Part shown: one piece after another, positions 24,155-32,996 of the stretch | Layout of the letters: each line of letters opens with the position of its first letter | How positions within the stretch are numbered: the first letter of the stretch is position 1 | Source of the DNA: a bacterium | Lineage (GTDB): Bacteria > Auribacterota > UBA6266 | Assembly: GCA_023228325.1 (NCBI GenBank) | Contig: JALOBK010000001.1 | Location: 1,527,549 to 1,591,548, forward strand | Direction: 5' to 3' | Length of the DNA: 64,000 nt | Program-made: the position numbers and the translations under genes | The notes under the pieces: model-generated | The model's input: only the letters and a program-made list of their open reading frames with translations | What the model was told of the DNA's origin: nothing | Databases searched by the model: none

Positions 24155-25150
24155 ATGAACGGCGGCGGGTTAGATTTTGAAAAACCGATATTGGAATTGG
24201 AAAGAAAAATTTCGGATTTGAGAAAATTCTCTGCCGAAGAGGGGATAGATGTTTCGGAAGAGATTAAAGGTCTTCAGGTCAAGCTGAAGAAGATAAAAGA
24301 TGAAGTCTTTTCCGGGCTTTCGGCGTCACAGCGAGTGCAGATAGCCCGCCATCCGAAGAGACCTTATTTCCTTGATTACGCTGAAAGGATATTCAGCTCA
24401 TTCCTTGAATTGCGCGGGGACAGGAGATTTTCGGATGACAGGGCTTTAATCGGGGGGCTTGCGGAAATAGATGACATTAAAATAATGGCGATAGGACATC
24501 AGAAAGGACGAGATACAAAAGAAAACCTGATGAGGAATTTTGGCTGCGCTCACCCCGAAGGATACAGAAAAGCGCTTCGCCTGATGAAAATCGCGGAAAA
24601 AACAGGAATCCCGGTGGTCTCTTTTATCGATACTCCCGGGGCTTATCCCGGAATAGGGGCGGAAGAAAGAGGGCAAGCCGAAGCGATAGCTGTAAATTTG
24701 AGAGAGATGTCTTTAATAAAAGTTCCTATAATATGCGTAATAATAGGAGAAGGCGGTTCCGGCGGAGCTCTTGGGATAGGAGTCGGCGACAGGATATTAA
24801 TATTGCAGAATGCATATTATTCTGTTATCTCACCGGAAGGCTGCGCCGCGATATTATGGAAAGACAGGTCAAAAGCGAAAGTCGCCGCCGACGCGTTAAA
24901 ACTCACGGCCGATGACCTGATAAAACTCGGAATAGTTGATGAGATTGTTAAGGAACCTTCGGGCGGGGCGCACAGGGATTCCGATGAAGTCGCCGGCAGT
25001 TTGAAAAAAGTTTTAGTAAGAAACTTAAAAGAACTGCAGAAAGTTCCTGTTTCAGAACTTACGCAAAGCAGGTATAATAAATTCAGGAAAATGGGTGTCT
25101 ACGAAGGGAAGAAAAATGGAAGTAAAAATAAGAAAAGCAAAAATCAGTGA
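24155..25150 (+). CDS. accA: Acetyl-CoA carboxylase carboxyltransferase, alpha subunit
   Basis: 331 residues. With AccD it moves carboxyl from biotin to acetyl-CoA in fatty acid synthesis. Conserved blocks are RPYFLDYAERIF, GDRRFSDDRALIGGLA, FIDTPGAYPGIGAEERGQAE and GEGGSGGALGIGVGD, which form the oxyanion holes. The chosen ATG at 24155 follows GTGGAGATACT; a TTG at 24125 inside the preceding gene would add ten residues unlike the family. accD, accB and accC are not in the window. The last 35 bp overlap the acetyltransferase gene. Confidence 0.95.
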   Translation: MNGGGLDFEKPILELERKISDLRKFSAEEGIDVSEEIKGLQVKLKKIKDEVFSGLSASQRVQIARHPKRPYFLDYAERIFSSFLELRGDRRFSDDRALIGGLAEIDDIKIMAIGHQKGRDTKENLMRNFGCAHPEGYRKALRLMKIAEKTGIPVVSFIDTPGAYPGIGAEERGQAEAIAVNLREMSLIKVPIICVIIGEGGSGGALGIGVGDRILILQNAYYSVISPEGCAAILWKDRSKAKVAADALKLTADDLIKLGIVDEIVKEPSGGAHRDSDEVAGSLKKVLVRNLKELQKVPVSELTQSRYNKFRKMGVYEGKKNGSKNKKSKNQ

Positions 25151-25574
25151 CGCAAAACAAATCCACAGCTTGATCAAGTTTTACGCGGAAAAAGGAGACA
25201 TGCTTGCCAGGCCTTTAAGCCTGATATATGAGAATATACGGGATTTCTGGGTGGCTACTGAGGAAGGGCTTCCTATCGGATGTTGCGCCCTTCATGTTGT
25301 ATGGGGGGATCTGGCCGAAATAAAATCTCTGGCGGTCCATGAATCTTTTATGAGGCAGGGGATAGGCACAAAATTGGTGCAGTCGTGTTTGAAAGAAGCG
25401 GTTGAAATGGAAATGAAAAAGGTTTTTGCTTTGACGTATAAACCCCATTATTTCGAGAAACTCGGATTTGAAAAGGTATCAAAAGAAATTTTACCGCATA
25501 AAGTCTGGAGCGAATGCATAAACTGCCCGAAATTTCCGGATTGCGATGAAGTAGCGGTTTTGATGAATTTATAA
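25116..25574 (+). CDS. GNAT acetyltransferase, short ArgA-like (N-acetylglutamate synthase candidate)
   Basis: 152 residues. The acetyl-CoA loop is in VHESFMRQGIGTKLV (R/Q-x-x-G-x-G/A pattern). The blocks ARPLSLIYENIRDFWVA, KVFALTYKPHYFEKLGF and HKVWSECINCPKFPDCDE match the short, stand-alone bacterial ArgA-like group that acetylates glutamate at the start of arginine synthesis. The cysteine-rich C-terminal part (CINCPKFPDC) is typical of that group. The start ATG has GAAGGGAAG before it and lies inside accA. No other arg genes are near except the carAB pair far downstream. Its stop codon overlaps the convergent Nudix gene. Confidence 0.8.
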   Translation: MEVKIRKAKISDAKQIHSLIKFYAEKGDMLARPLSLIYENIRDFWVATEEGLPIGCCALHVVWGDLAEIKSLAVHESFMRQGIGTKLVQSCLKEAVEMEMKKVFALTYKPHYFEKLGFEKVSKEILPHKVWSECINCPKFPDCDEVAVLMNL

Positions 25575-26099
25575 CTTTATGAGGGTTTTTAAAGCGAGAA
25601 TGGCTATTATCGTTTTGCTGTCTTTTATTTTACCTTTTCGCACCATTTCCAGCGCTTTCGGGAGTTTTACCCTGCTGATTCTGATATTTTCATCGGATTC
25701 GGGCCTTGGTTTCCCTCTTTTTCCCGTTTCGGCTTTGTAAATGTGAATTACCTCATCACTGTAGCCGACACAGGGGTATAAATCCAAAAGTTTGGTTATG
25801 TTCTTTAATTTATATCCTGTTTCTTCCGCCATTTCACGCTTTATACAATCCAGTGGGGACTCATTTTTATCAATCCTGCCAGCCGGTATTTCGAAAAGGG
25901 TTTTTCCGACAGGATATCTGAATTGCCTGATAAGGATAATGCTATCCGGCTTTTCTACGGCTATTACGGCTGACGCTCCATTGTGCCTTATGACTTCGCG
26001 CTCGGCTTTTTCTCCATTAACAAGCTTGACAAGAGCCTTTTCAAGGTCTAATATCTTGCCTTTATAAATTATTTTTTTGGAAAGAGTTTTTTCTTTCAT
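25569..26099 (-). CDS. Nudix hydrolase, ADP-ribose pyrophosphatase-like
   Basis: 176 residues. The Nudix box G-x5-E-x7-REUxEExGU is intact at about 73-95 (GRIDKNE... and REMAEETGY). The preceding IILIRQFRYPVGKTLFEIPAG and the following LYPCVGYSDEVIHIY are the blocks seen in NudF-type ADP-ribose pyrophosphatases, which turn ADP-ribose into AMP and ribose 5-phosphate. Substrate choice within this group varies. It is convergent with the GNAT gene (6-bp overlap) and divergent from leuC. Confidence 0.9.
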   Translation of the reverse strand: MKEKTLSKKIIYKGKILDLEKALVKLVNGEKAEREVIRHNGASAVIAVEKPDSIILIRQFRYPVGKTLFEIPAGRIDKNESPLDCIKREMAEETGYKLKNITKLLDLYPCVGYSDEVIHIYKAETGKRGKPRPESDENIRISRVKLPKALEMVRKGKIKDSKTIIAILALKTLIKL

Positions 26100-26136
26100 A
26101 ACCGGATTAAATATTAAAAAATTACGTAAAATTGGG

Positions 26137-26165
26137 TTGCACTGAATTTGGTAAGATTATATAAT
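26137..26165 (+). promoter_or_regulatory. Strong predicted promoter of the leuCDB-asd operon
   Basis: TTGCAC (26137-26142) and a perfect TATAAT (26160-26165) are separated by 17 bp, leaving a leader of about 45 nt. I see no T-box, leader peptide or terminator hairpin in that leader. Confidence 0.65.
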
Positions 26166-26217
26166 TATCACTCTTAAATCGCAAAATATAAATATTGGGA
26201 AATTATAGGTTTATTAT

Positions 26218-27483
26218 ATGGGAATGACTATAACTGAAAAAATTTTAGCCGCTCATGCGCTTAGGGATAAAGTGTATCCCGGGGAATTGATTATTGCCGA
26301 TGTGGATATTGCATTAGGTAATGATGTTACTGCTCCGATAGCAATAAGAGAATTCGAAAAAACGGGAGTAAAAAATGTATTCGATAAGGACAAGATTGTG
26401 CTTGTGCCGGACCATTTTACCCCGAATAAAGATATTGCCAGCGCGGAACACTGTAAAATTCTAAGGGATTTTGCGAAGAAATACGGGATAACCCATTATT
26501 TTGAAATAGGAGAAGTCGGGATAGAACATGTGCTTCTTCCCGAGCAGGGCATAGTTTTACCCGGGGAGATTGTAATAGGAGCTGACAGCCATACCTGCAC
26601 TTACGGCGCTCTCGGAGCTTTTTCAACCGGTGTTGGAAGCACTGATCTGGCTGCGGCCATGGTTGAAGGCAAGGCATGGTTTAAGGTTCCGGAAACAATC
26701 AAGTTTGTGTATACCGGGAAGCTTAAAAAGTGGGTTTCCGGCAAAGACCTTATACTTTATACAATAGGCAGGATAGGAGTTGACGGCGCATTGTATAAGG
26801 CGATGGAATTTACGGGGCCTGCCTTGAAATATGTGGATATGGCGGGTCGTTTTTCGATGGCCAATATGGCGATTGAAGCCGGGGCTAAAAACGGTATTTT
26901 CATACCGGACAGCATAACTGAAGAATATGTGAGCCGGAGAGCGAAAAAGAAATACACTTTCTACGATAGCGATCCCGATGCTTCGTATTCGGATGTTATT
27001 AAAATAAATACGGACAGTATCGAGTTGCAGGTCGCATGTCCGAATCTTCCGGAAAATGTGAAGCCTGTTTCGGACCTCAGAGATGTTGAACTGGACCAGG
27101 TCGTTATAGGTTCCTGTACCAACGGAAGAATTGAAGATTTAAGAATAGCCGCCCGGATAATGAAAGGTCAGAAGGTTGCAAAATATTTGAGATGCATTAT
27201 AATACCCGGTTCGCAGAAAGTCTATCTTGAAGCTTTGAACGAAGGGCTGATTGAAATATTTATCAAAGCCGGAGCGGTGGTTTCCACTCCCACGTGCGGG
27301 CCGTGTCTCGGGGGGCATATGGGAATACTTGCCGCCGGGGAAAAAGCTCTTGCCACGACAAACAGGAATTTTGTAGGCAGGATGGGACATCCGAAAAGCA
27401 AGGTTTATCTTTCGGGGCCGGCCGTGGCTGCCGCGTCTGCCGTAAAGGGCAAAATAGTTTCACCTGAAGAGATATTGAAGTAG
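26218..27483 (+). CDS. leuC: 3-isopropylmalate dehydratase, large subunit
   Basis: 421 residues, the compact archaeal-type LeuC. With LeuD it isomerises 2- to 3-isopropylmalate. The [4Fe-4S] ligands appear as the Cys of VIGSCTNGR and the pair in TPTCGPCLGG; GADSHTCTYGALGAFSTGVG is the substrate and cluster region. It starts the leuC-leuD-leuB-asd operon behind a strong promoter. A paralogue of equal length lies at 40597-41850, within the citrate-isocitrate genes; the presence of leuB immediately downstream here favours the leucine role. leuA is not in the window. Confidence 0.9.
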   Translation: MGMTITEKILAAHALRDKVYPGELIIADVDIALGNDVTAPIAIREFEKTGVKNVFDKDKIVLVPDHFTPNKDIASAEHCKILRDFAKKYGITHYFEIGEVGIEHVLLPEQGIVLPGEIVIGADSHTCTYGALGAFSTGVGSTDLAAAMVEGKAWFKVPETIKFVYTGKLKKWVSGKDLILYTIGRIGVDGALYKAMEFTGPALKYVDMAGRFSMANMAIEAGAKNGIFIPDSITEEYVSRRAKKKYTFYDSDPDASYSDVIKINTDSIELQVACPNLPENVKPVSDLRDVELDQVVIGSCTNGRIEDLRIAARIMKGQKVAKYLRCIIIPGSQKVYLEALNEGLIEIFIKAGAVVSTPTCGPCLGGHMGILAAGEKALATTNRNFVGRMGHPKSKVYLSGPAVAAASAVKGKIVSPEEILK

Positions 27484-27497
27484 TATGTCAGGAGCAT

Positions 27498-28013
27498 ATG
27501 ATTATGTTTAAAGGCAAAGCGTGGAAATTCGGAAATGATATAAATACTGACGAGATAATTCCGGCCAGGTACCTTAACAGCTCTGACCCGGCTGAGTTGG
27601 CGAAGCATTGCATGGAAGACGCCGACCCTGATTTCATCAGAAAAATCTCGAAAGGGGATATCATAATAGGCGGTAAAAATTTCGGCTGCGGTTCTTCGAG
27701 AGAACATGCGCCTATATCCATAAAAGCGGCGGGAATCAGCTGTATTATAGCTGTTTCATTCGCGAGGATATTTTTTCGCAATGCTTTTAACATGGGGCTT
27801 CCGATTTTTAATTGTCCGGAAGCCGCTGAAAACATAAAAGAGGGGGATGAAATTCAGGTTAGCCCCGAAACCGGATTGATAAAGGATCTGACTACCGGGA
27901 AGGAATACGAAGCCAACCCCATACCGGAATTTATGAGAAATTTGATTAAATCCGGCGGGTTGATGAAATATGTTACGGCTCAAAGTGAAAAAAAATCTGA
28001 AAGGAATAAGTAA
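27498..28013 (+). CDS. leuD: 3-isopropylmalate dehydratase, small subunit
   Basis: 171 residues, forming the swivel domain of the dehydratase. Conserved blocks are GNDINTDEIIPARYLNSS, GGKNFGCGSSREHAP and FARIFFRNAFNMGLP. The RYL motif at the substrate-specificity loop resembles isopropylmalate enzymes (family form YLxx). The start is the first ATG of ATGATTATG, with AGGAG ahead. The gene's last base is shared with the leuB start, so LeuC, LeuD and LeuB are produced as a block. Compare the small subunit at 41962-42459, which differs at the same loop. Confidence 0.9.
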   Translation: MIMFKGKAWKFGNDINTDEIIPARYLNSSDPAELAKHCMEDADPDFIRKISKGDIIIGGKNFGCGSSREHAPISIKAAGISCIIAVSFARIFFRNAFNMGLPIFNCPEAAENIKEGDEIQVSPETGLIKDLTTGKEYEANPIPEFMRNLIKSGGLMKYVTAQSEKKSERNK

Positions 28014-29071
28014 TGAAAAAATCATATAAAATCGCGGTAATTCCGGGCGATGGGACAGGCCCCGAAGTAATAAATGAGGGTATTAAGGTTTTAAAGGCTG
28101 TTTCCCAGAAATTCGGGTTCAAACTTGATTTTGAAAATTATGATTTTGGAGGGGAACGTTATAAAAAAACAGGAGAAACCCTTCCTGAATCGGCCGTGAA
28201 AGAGCTCAGGAAAGTCGACGCGATTTATCTTGGCGCCATAGGGCATCCTGACGTAAAACCGGGAGTCCTTGAGAAAGGCATATTGCTGAATCTCCGTTTT
28301 TCTCTTGACCAGTATATTAATTTGAGGCCTGTCAAACTCTATCCGGGTGTTTGGACGCCCATCAAGGACAAGGAACCGGAGGATATAGATTTTGTGGTTG
28401 TGAGAGAAAATACGGAAGGCCTGTATGTGGGAACAGGCGGTTATCTGAAAAAAGGCACAAAAGATGAAGTGGCGGTTCAGGAATCCATTAATACGAGAAA
28501 AGGCGTTGAAAGATGCCTGAGATACGCGTTTGAAGTTACAAGAAAGAGGAATAAAACCAAAAAACTTACACTTTGCGGTAAAACCAACGTTTTAACATAC
28601 GCTTTTGATTTGTGGGAGAGGGCATTCCATGAAATCGGCGAAAAAGATTATAAAGATATACAACGGGATTATGCCCATGTTGACGCAACATGTATGTGGA
28701 TGGTTAAGAATCCCGAGTGGTTTGATGTTATCGTAACGGATAACATGTTCGGCGATATCATTACGGACCTTGGAGCGATGATCCAGGGCGGTATGGGTAT
28801 AGCCGCAGGCGGAAATATCAACCCGGAAGGTGTTTCGATGTTTGAGCCTATAGGAGGTTCTGCTCCTAAGTATACGGGTAAAAATGTCATTAATCCTCTG
28901 GCTGCCATCTGCGCCGGGGGTATGATGCTGGAGGTTATAGGAGAGGAAAATGCCGGAAAAACGATAGAAAAAACCGTTATGGGCATAACACCTAAATTAA
29001 AGAGCCTTTCAGCCGGCAAGATGGGTTACAGCACGACTCAAGTAGGAGACCTTGTAGTCAGCGCTTTATAA
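28013..29071 (+). CDS. leuB: 3-isopropylmalate dehydrogenase (isocitrate/isopropylmalate dehydrogenase family)
   Basis: 352 residues. It oxidises and decarboxylates 3-isopropylmalate. The N-terminus KIAVIPGDGTGPEV, the RENTEGLYVG block, the TDNMFGDIITD metal site and GGSAPKYTGKNVINP nucleotide site are present. The residues Lys-Tyr in APKYTG stand where NAD-dependent LeuB enzymes normally have Asp-Ile, and where NADP-dependent isocitrate dehydrogenases have Lys-Tyr, so cofactor use may be NADP. The neighbouring leuCD make leucine synthesis the most likely pathway; homoisocitrate or another malate derivative remains possible. Confidence 0.82.
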   Translation: MKKSYKIAVIPGDGTGPEVINEGIKVLKAVSQKFGFKLDFENYDFGGERYKKTGETLPESAVKELRKVDAIYLGAIGHPDVKPGVLEKGILLNLRFSLDQYINLRPVKLYPGVWTPIKDKEPEDIDFVVVRENTEGLYVGTGGYLKKGTKDEVAVQESINTRKGVERCLRYAFEVTRKRNKTKKLTLCGKTNVLTYAFDLWERAFHEIGEKDYKDIQRDYAHVDATCMWMVKNPEWFDVIVTDNMFGDIITDLGAMIQGGMGIAAGGNINPEGVSMFEPIGGSAPKYTGKNVINPLAAICAGGMMLEVIGEENAGKTIEKTVMGITPKLKSLSAGKMGYSTTQVGDLVVSAL

Positions 29072-29100
29072 AAAGAGGAATTAATTCAAAACGGAGAAAT

Positions 29101-30114
29101 ATGAAAAAGTATAATATTGCCATAGCCGGAATAACGGGCGCTGTAGGACAGGAAATTATTTCTATCCTGCAGGAAAAGAAATTCCCCGTGAATAACATTA
29201 AAGGGCTTGCGTCTGAACGGTCCGGGGGAAAGGAATTTGTATTTGGAGCTTCCTCAAAAAAGATAGAAATCCTTTCAGAAGATTCGTTTAAAAATATTGA
29301 TATTGCTTTTTTCAGCGCAGGCGGGTCTGTCAGCAAAAGATTTGTTCCCTCCGCGGTAAAAGCGGGCGCTGTCGTTATAGATAATACAAGCGCTTTCCGG
29401 ATGGAACCTGATATTCCCCTTGTTGTGCCGGAAATCAATGCCCATGAAGTGAAAAATTACAGAAAAAAGGGTATAATTGCAAACCCGAACTGCACTACCG
29501 CCGTAGCCCTGATGGGCATTGCGCCGATTCATAAGTTTTCACGTGTCAAAAGAATTGTTGCCTCGAGTTACCAGTCTGTTTCGGGGGCGGGCGCTAAGGC
29601 CATAAAAGAGCTTGAAGACCAGATATTGGATTGGGCAAACAAAAAAGAACTGAAAAGCGCTATTTTCCCTTATCAGATAGCATTTAATGTCATACCCCAT
29701 ATTGATGCTTTTGCCGGGAACGGTTTTACCAATGAAGAAATGAAACTTCATAATGAATCCAGGAAAATTCTGGGGGATAATAAACTGGTTGCGGTTTGCA
29801 CTACTGTGAGGGTTCCTGTTTTCAGGGCGCATTCGGTTGCCGTAAATATTGAAACCGAGTCAAAAGTGACCGTTGAAAAAGCAAGGGAACTCATAAAAGG
29901 TTTTCCGGGTGTGCAGTTATATGATGACACTTCCCGAAATGTATATCCTATGCCTCTTTACTGGAGCGGCAAAGATGATTGCGCCGTGGGCAGGCTGCGC
30001 GAGGATTACAGCGTGCCCAACGGTTTGTCATTTTTTGTAGTAGGTGACCAGATCAGGAAAGGCGCCGCTCTTAATGCGGTGCAGATCGCGGAAGAACTGC
30101 TGAAGTATTTATAA
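29101..30114 (+). CDS. asd: Aspartate-semialdehyde dehydrogenase
   Basis: 337 residues. It reduces aspartyl phosphate to the semialdehyde that feeds lysine, threonine, methionine and diaminopimelate. The NADP site is GITGAVGQEI near the N-terminus, and the catalytic cysteine is C131 in NPNCTTA. SSYQSVSGAGAKA and VPVFRAHSV are the substrate and catalytic-His regions. It follows leuB by 29 bp and is the last member of the operon. The hairpin at 30118-30156 directly follows its stop. Confidence 0.95.
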   Translation: MKKYNIAIAGITGAVGQEIISILQEKKFPVNNIKGLASERSGGKEFVFGASSKKIEILSEDSFKNIDIAFFSAGGSVSKRFVPSAVKAGAVVIDNTSAFRMEPDIPLVVPEINAHEVKNYRKKGIIANPNCTTAVALMGIAPIHKFSRVKRIVASSYQSVSGAGAKAIKELEDQILDWANKKELKSAIFPYQIAFNVIPHIDAFAGNGFTNEEMKLHNESRKILGDNKLVAVCTTVRVPVFRAHSVAVNIETESKVTVEKARELIKGFPGVQLYDDTSRNVYPMPLYWSGKDDCAVGRLREDYSVPNGLSFFVVGDQIRKGAALNAVQIAEELLKYL

Positions 30115-30117
30115 CGG

Positions 30118-30156
30118 CCCTGTATTTGTATAAGCCTGAAAAAATGAAATACAGGG
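30118..30156 (+). terminator. Hairpin after asd, terminator or mRNA end structure
   Basis: The arms CCCTGTATTT (30118-30127) and AAATACAGGG (30147-30156) are perfectly complementary with a 19-nt loop. Only a weak T-rich segment follows (TTGTGCTCTT). Confidence 0.45.
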
Positions 30157-30260
30157 TTGTGCTCTTATGTTAACCACTCCGTTTAGTGCCGTCTGAAGGA
30201 TGCGGGTATCGGGAAGGATATCCCGGGTGCCGAATGAAACTGCCGCCGGCGGGAAAAATA

Positions 30261-31025
30261 ATGGCTGCTGAAAGCGAAACTAAATTATCCCGAAACATAA
30301 TACTGGTAATTGAGTATGACGGTTTGCTTTTCAGCGGCTGGCAAACCCAGAATAACGCTCCGACCGTACAGCATGCAATCGAGAAAACACTTGAAAAGAT
30401 ATTGTCCCATAGAGTCCGGGTTTCCGGTTCCGGCAGGACTGATGCCGGTGTTCATGCCAAAGCGCAAACAGCAAATTTTTTTACCGACAACGGTCTATCA
30501 TGCCGGAAAATGCAGAAAGCTTTGAATGCATGGCTTCCCGAAGGAATATCCGTAAAAAAAGTGTCGGAAACGAATATTAATTTTCATTCCAGATATTCGG
30601 CAAAACTTAAACATTACAGATATATTATTTTCAACGGCAGAACACCGCCGGCACTTGAAAGAAACAGGGTCTGGTTTATCCCGTACCGTCTGGAAACAGG
30701 AAAAATGAAAAAGGCGGCTAAGCATCTTTTGGGCAGACATGACTTTTCTTCTTTTGGAGTTAACACTAAAGGGAAAACGGGTAACCCCGTAAAAACGATT
30801 TACAGTATAGATATAAAAAAGACCGGATCAAAAATACAGATTGATATTACAGGCGACGGTTTTCTCTATAAAATGGTGAGGAGTATTGTGGGAACGCTTG
30901 TGGATGCGGGCAGGGGAAAAAAGAAAACGGAGGAGATTAAAAAAATCTTGTCCAGCAGGAGCAGGTCAGGCGCCTCGCCGATAGCCCCGCCGCAGGGTTT
31001 GTATTTATACAGGGTTGTTTATTAG
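30261..31025 (+). CDS. truA: tRNA pseudouridine(38-40) synthase TruA
   Basis: 254 residues from the ATG at 30261. It converts U38-U40 in the anticodon stem to pseudouridine. The catalytic Asp is in GSGRTDAGVHA; the YDGLLFSGWQ N-terminal block, HDFSSFG and GDGFLYKMVRSIVGTLVDAG are all conserved. The frame continues upstream to a GTG at 30186 and another ATG at 30234, but family members begin just before IEYDG, which fits 30261. It is convergent with the glycosidase locus, eight bases from its end. Confidence 0.92.
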   Translation: MAAESETKLSRNIILVIEYDGLLFSGWQTQNNAPTVQHAIEKTLEKILSHRVRVSGSGRTDAGVHAKAQTANFFTDNGLSCRKMQKALNAWLPEGISVKKVSETNINFHSRYSAKLKHYRYIIFNGRTPPALERNRVWFIPYRLETGKMKKAAKHLLGRHDFSSFGVNTKGKTGNPVKTIYSIDIKKTGSKIQIDITGDGFLYKMVRSIVGTLVDAGRGKKKTEEIKKILSSRSRSGASPIAPPQGLYLYRVVY

Positions 31026-31033
31026 GATTAAAC

Positions 31034-32995
31034 CTATTTCAGTTCAGGGTATATATCAAGATATTCGGTCTGCGCCGCGCTTGCGGGCGGCCAGAACCAG
31101 CCGTTTGGATCCCATGTTTGCGCAAGATAAAACTTTTCGACCAATGTTTTGAAGCACAGTAAAGACTCTTTGTATTTGCGCTGGTCAAAGTAGATTTTTC
31201 CCAGTATAAAAAGCGCGGTTCCCACATCATTCAATTTGTCGTATTTGAATATTTTTGCTTTTGATTTGTAATCCCCTTCTTCCCAGTAGATTAAATCCTT
31301 CTCGTTTTTCAGTTTTTCCTCCTGCTGTTTTACTGCTTCGGCTTTATATTTATCCGCGACTATGAGTGAGTATTCCTCCGCTAACAGGATATTGCCGTTG
31401 TTCAAATTGTCAAAAGCGCCTTTTAAAAGCCCTGACGAATTAAGGGCGGGAGGGAGCGACATGATATCGAAATCAAAATCTGCGCTGGGTATATCAATGG
31501 TTTTTATTTTCGGTAGTTTTGTCCTGCCGAACCTGCCCAGCGGTTTAAACGGGTTTATATAGGCGCAGATTATTCTCCAGCTTGTGGCGCTCGCGGCAGT
31601 CGGGTCGGTATTTGTGCTTTTTTCATGAGGAGTCAGCCAGCCGTCGGCAAAGGTGTAAATATAGGGTCTGGAGGAGTAAGGGATACCGGCTGTTTCGACT
31701 GTTTCTGCTTCGGATATTTTTTTAGCGAGATTATCCATGAGTTTGGCATAGTGTTCGGCCCTGCCTTTGCTGAAAAGATTGCCTTTATTCGCTTTTTGAG
31801 AATGGTAAGAACAGAGAAAATCCAGGACTTCAAGTGTTTGAGTGACTGAAGGGTCAATTAGATATTTTTTTTCTTCCACTTTCAGTTTGTCCATTTCGCC
31901 GAGGAAAAAAGTCGCGTTGTAAACGTAATAATCGGCTTTTTCAGCCATTTTAGCCGCGGCTTTCGGATATGTATCTTTTAGTTCCTTGAATTTTTCGATG
32001 TTATACTCGTGGAGAGCCATATATGTGTTGACCATCTGTCCGGTGCCTTCAAGCCATATGACCCTGTTCCTTCCGGTCTTTTCGGTGTTTGTTTTGTCGG
32101 TAAAATCGAACCCCTCAATCCCTTTGTCTTTGATCATAAATTCTTTTTCCGCGAATTCGACAAGAAAATCGGGGGCTATGCCGAAATTTTCATTTGTGAA
32201 TTCCGGTGATAATGCGGTTATCATCCATGATATTGTGTCAAGCGCGAGTGTCCGGTCTAATCCGTTATCGTTAAAACCCCTGTAAACAACACCTGTTTGC
32301 TGGTCAAAAACTACGTTTTTAAGCCAGTCGGCGACGCCCCTTTTTTCTTTATGGAAAAAAGCCTTTTCGATTTCAGAATCCGCATTTTCTTCCAGGATTT
32401 TTGTAAGGGCATAATAATCTATATTGTTTTCGGTCGAGTAAACCTCTCTCCATGGCACCGTATCATTAAGGTAACTCATGGCTATGCCTCCGTCTTTATG
32501 CGGCATAGTGTCTCCCACCCACCTTACGATTTTTCTTGCGAGAGGTGAGTATCTTTCTGTGTTGGTGAATTTGTCATATTGCAGGGCGAGCAGGGCAATC
32601 CAGAGATTGGGGCCCGTGTGGATACGCGTTTCAATCCCGAAGTCTCCGGTTATGGTATTATAAAAATTTATGTAGCCCCTGTCATTCCAGCGGTTGTCGA
32701 AAAAAAGCAGTATTTTATCTGCGGATTCATAATCACCCATAAGGAGGAAGCATATTCCTGCTACAGCCTGATCATATGTGGATGCCTGCGCGGAAAGCTC
32801 GACATCTCCTGTTTCACTGAAGCTTTCCACAAGCCCAGTGGTTTGAGATTGTTGTAGTTTCAGCCAGAAATAGATTTTTTGCAGGTATTCGGCCGAAAAC
32901 GATGAAATTTCAGCGCTTTCGGAACCGCAAAAAGAAACGGGTAAACCGGCAAAACAGATAATAAGCAGACAAAAAACAAATCTCTTAACAGGCAT
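31034..32995 (-). CDS. Large exported, mainly helical protein; putative (alpha/alpha) barrel glycan enzyme
   Basis: 653 residues with a signal peptide (about 1-23). Residues about 35-450 contain evenly spaced amphipathic helices with aromatic and acidic turns (ASTYDQAVAGICFLLMGDY, RIHTGPNLWIALLALQYD, EGTGQMVNTYMALHEYN), the pattern of (alpha/alpha)6 barrels in several glycoside hydrolase and lyase families. I cannot assign one. Residues about 560-653 look TPR-like (GTALFILGKIYFDQRKYKESLLCF). It is the last gene of an operon containing two TIM-barrel glycosidases, its start lying one base after the stop of the 444-residue one. A role in cleaving or handling the same polysaccharide is inferred from context. 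Confidence 0.55.
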   Translation of the reverse strand: MPVKRFVFCLLIICFAGLPVSFCGSESAEISSFSAEYLQKIYFWLKLQQSQTTGLVESFSETGDVELSAQASTYDQAVAGICFLLMGDYESADKILLFFDNRWNDRGYINFYNTITGDFGIETRIHTGPNLWIALLALQYDKFTNTERYSPLARKIVRWVGDTMPHKDGGIAMSYLNDTVPWREVYSTENNIDYYALTKILEENADSEIEKAFFHKEKRGVADWLKNVVFDQQTGVVYRGFNDNGLDRTLALDTISWMITALSPEFTNENFGIAPDFLVEFAEKEFMIKDKGIEGFDFTDKTNTEKTGRNRVIWLEGTGQMVNTYMALHEYNIEKFKELKDTYPKAAAKMAEKADYYVYNATFFLGEMDKLKVEEKKYLIDPSVTQTLEVLDFLCSYHSQKANKGNLFSKGRAEHYAKLMDNLAKKISEAETVETAGIPYSSRPYIYTFADGWLTPHEKSTNTDPTAASATSWRIICAYINPFKPLGRFGRTKLPKIKTIDIPSADFDFDIMSLPPALNSSGLLKGAFDNLNNGNILLAEEYSLIVADKYKAEAVKQQEEKLKNEKDLIYWEEGDYKSKAKIFKYDKLNDVGTALFILGKIYFDQRKYKESLLCFKTLVEKFYLAQTWDPNGWFWPPASAAQTEYLDIYPELK

Positions 32996-32996
32996 T

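Noticed and set aside
26100..26217. A leucine leader peptide, T-box or riboswitch before leuC
   Set aside because: The gap is about 118 bp, with a promoter and no run of Leu codons, T-box sequence or terminator hairpin.
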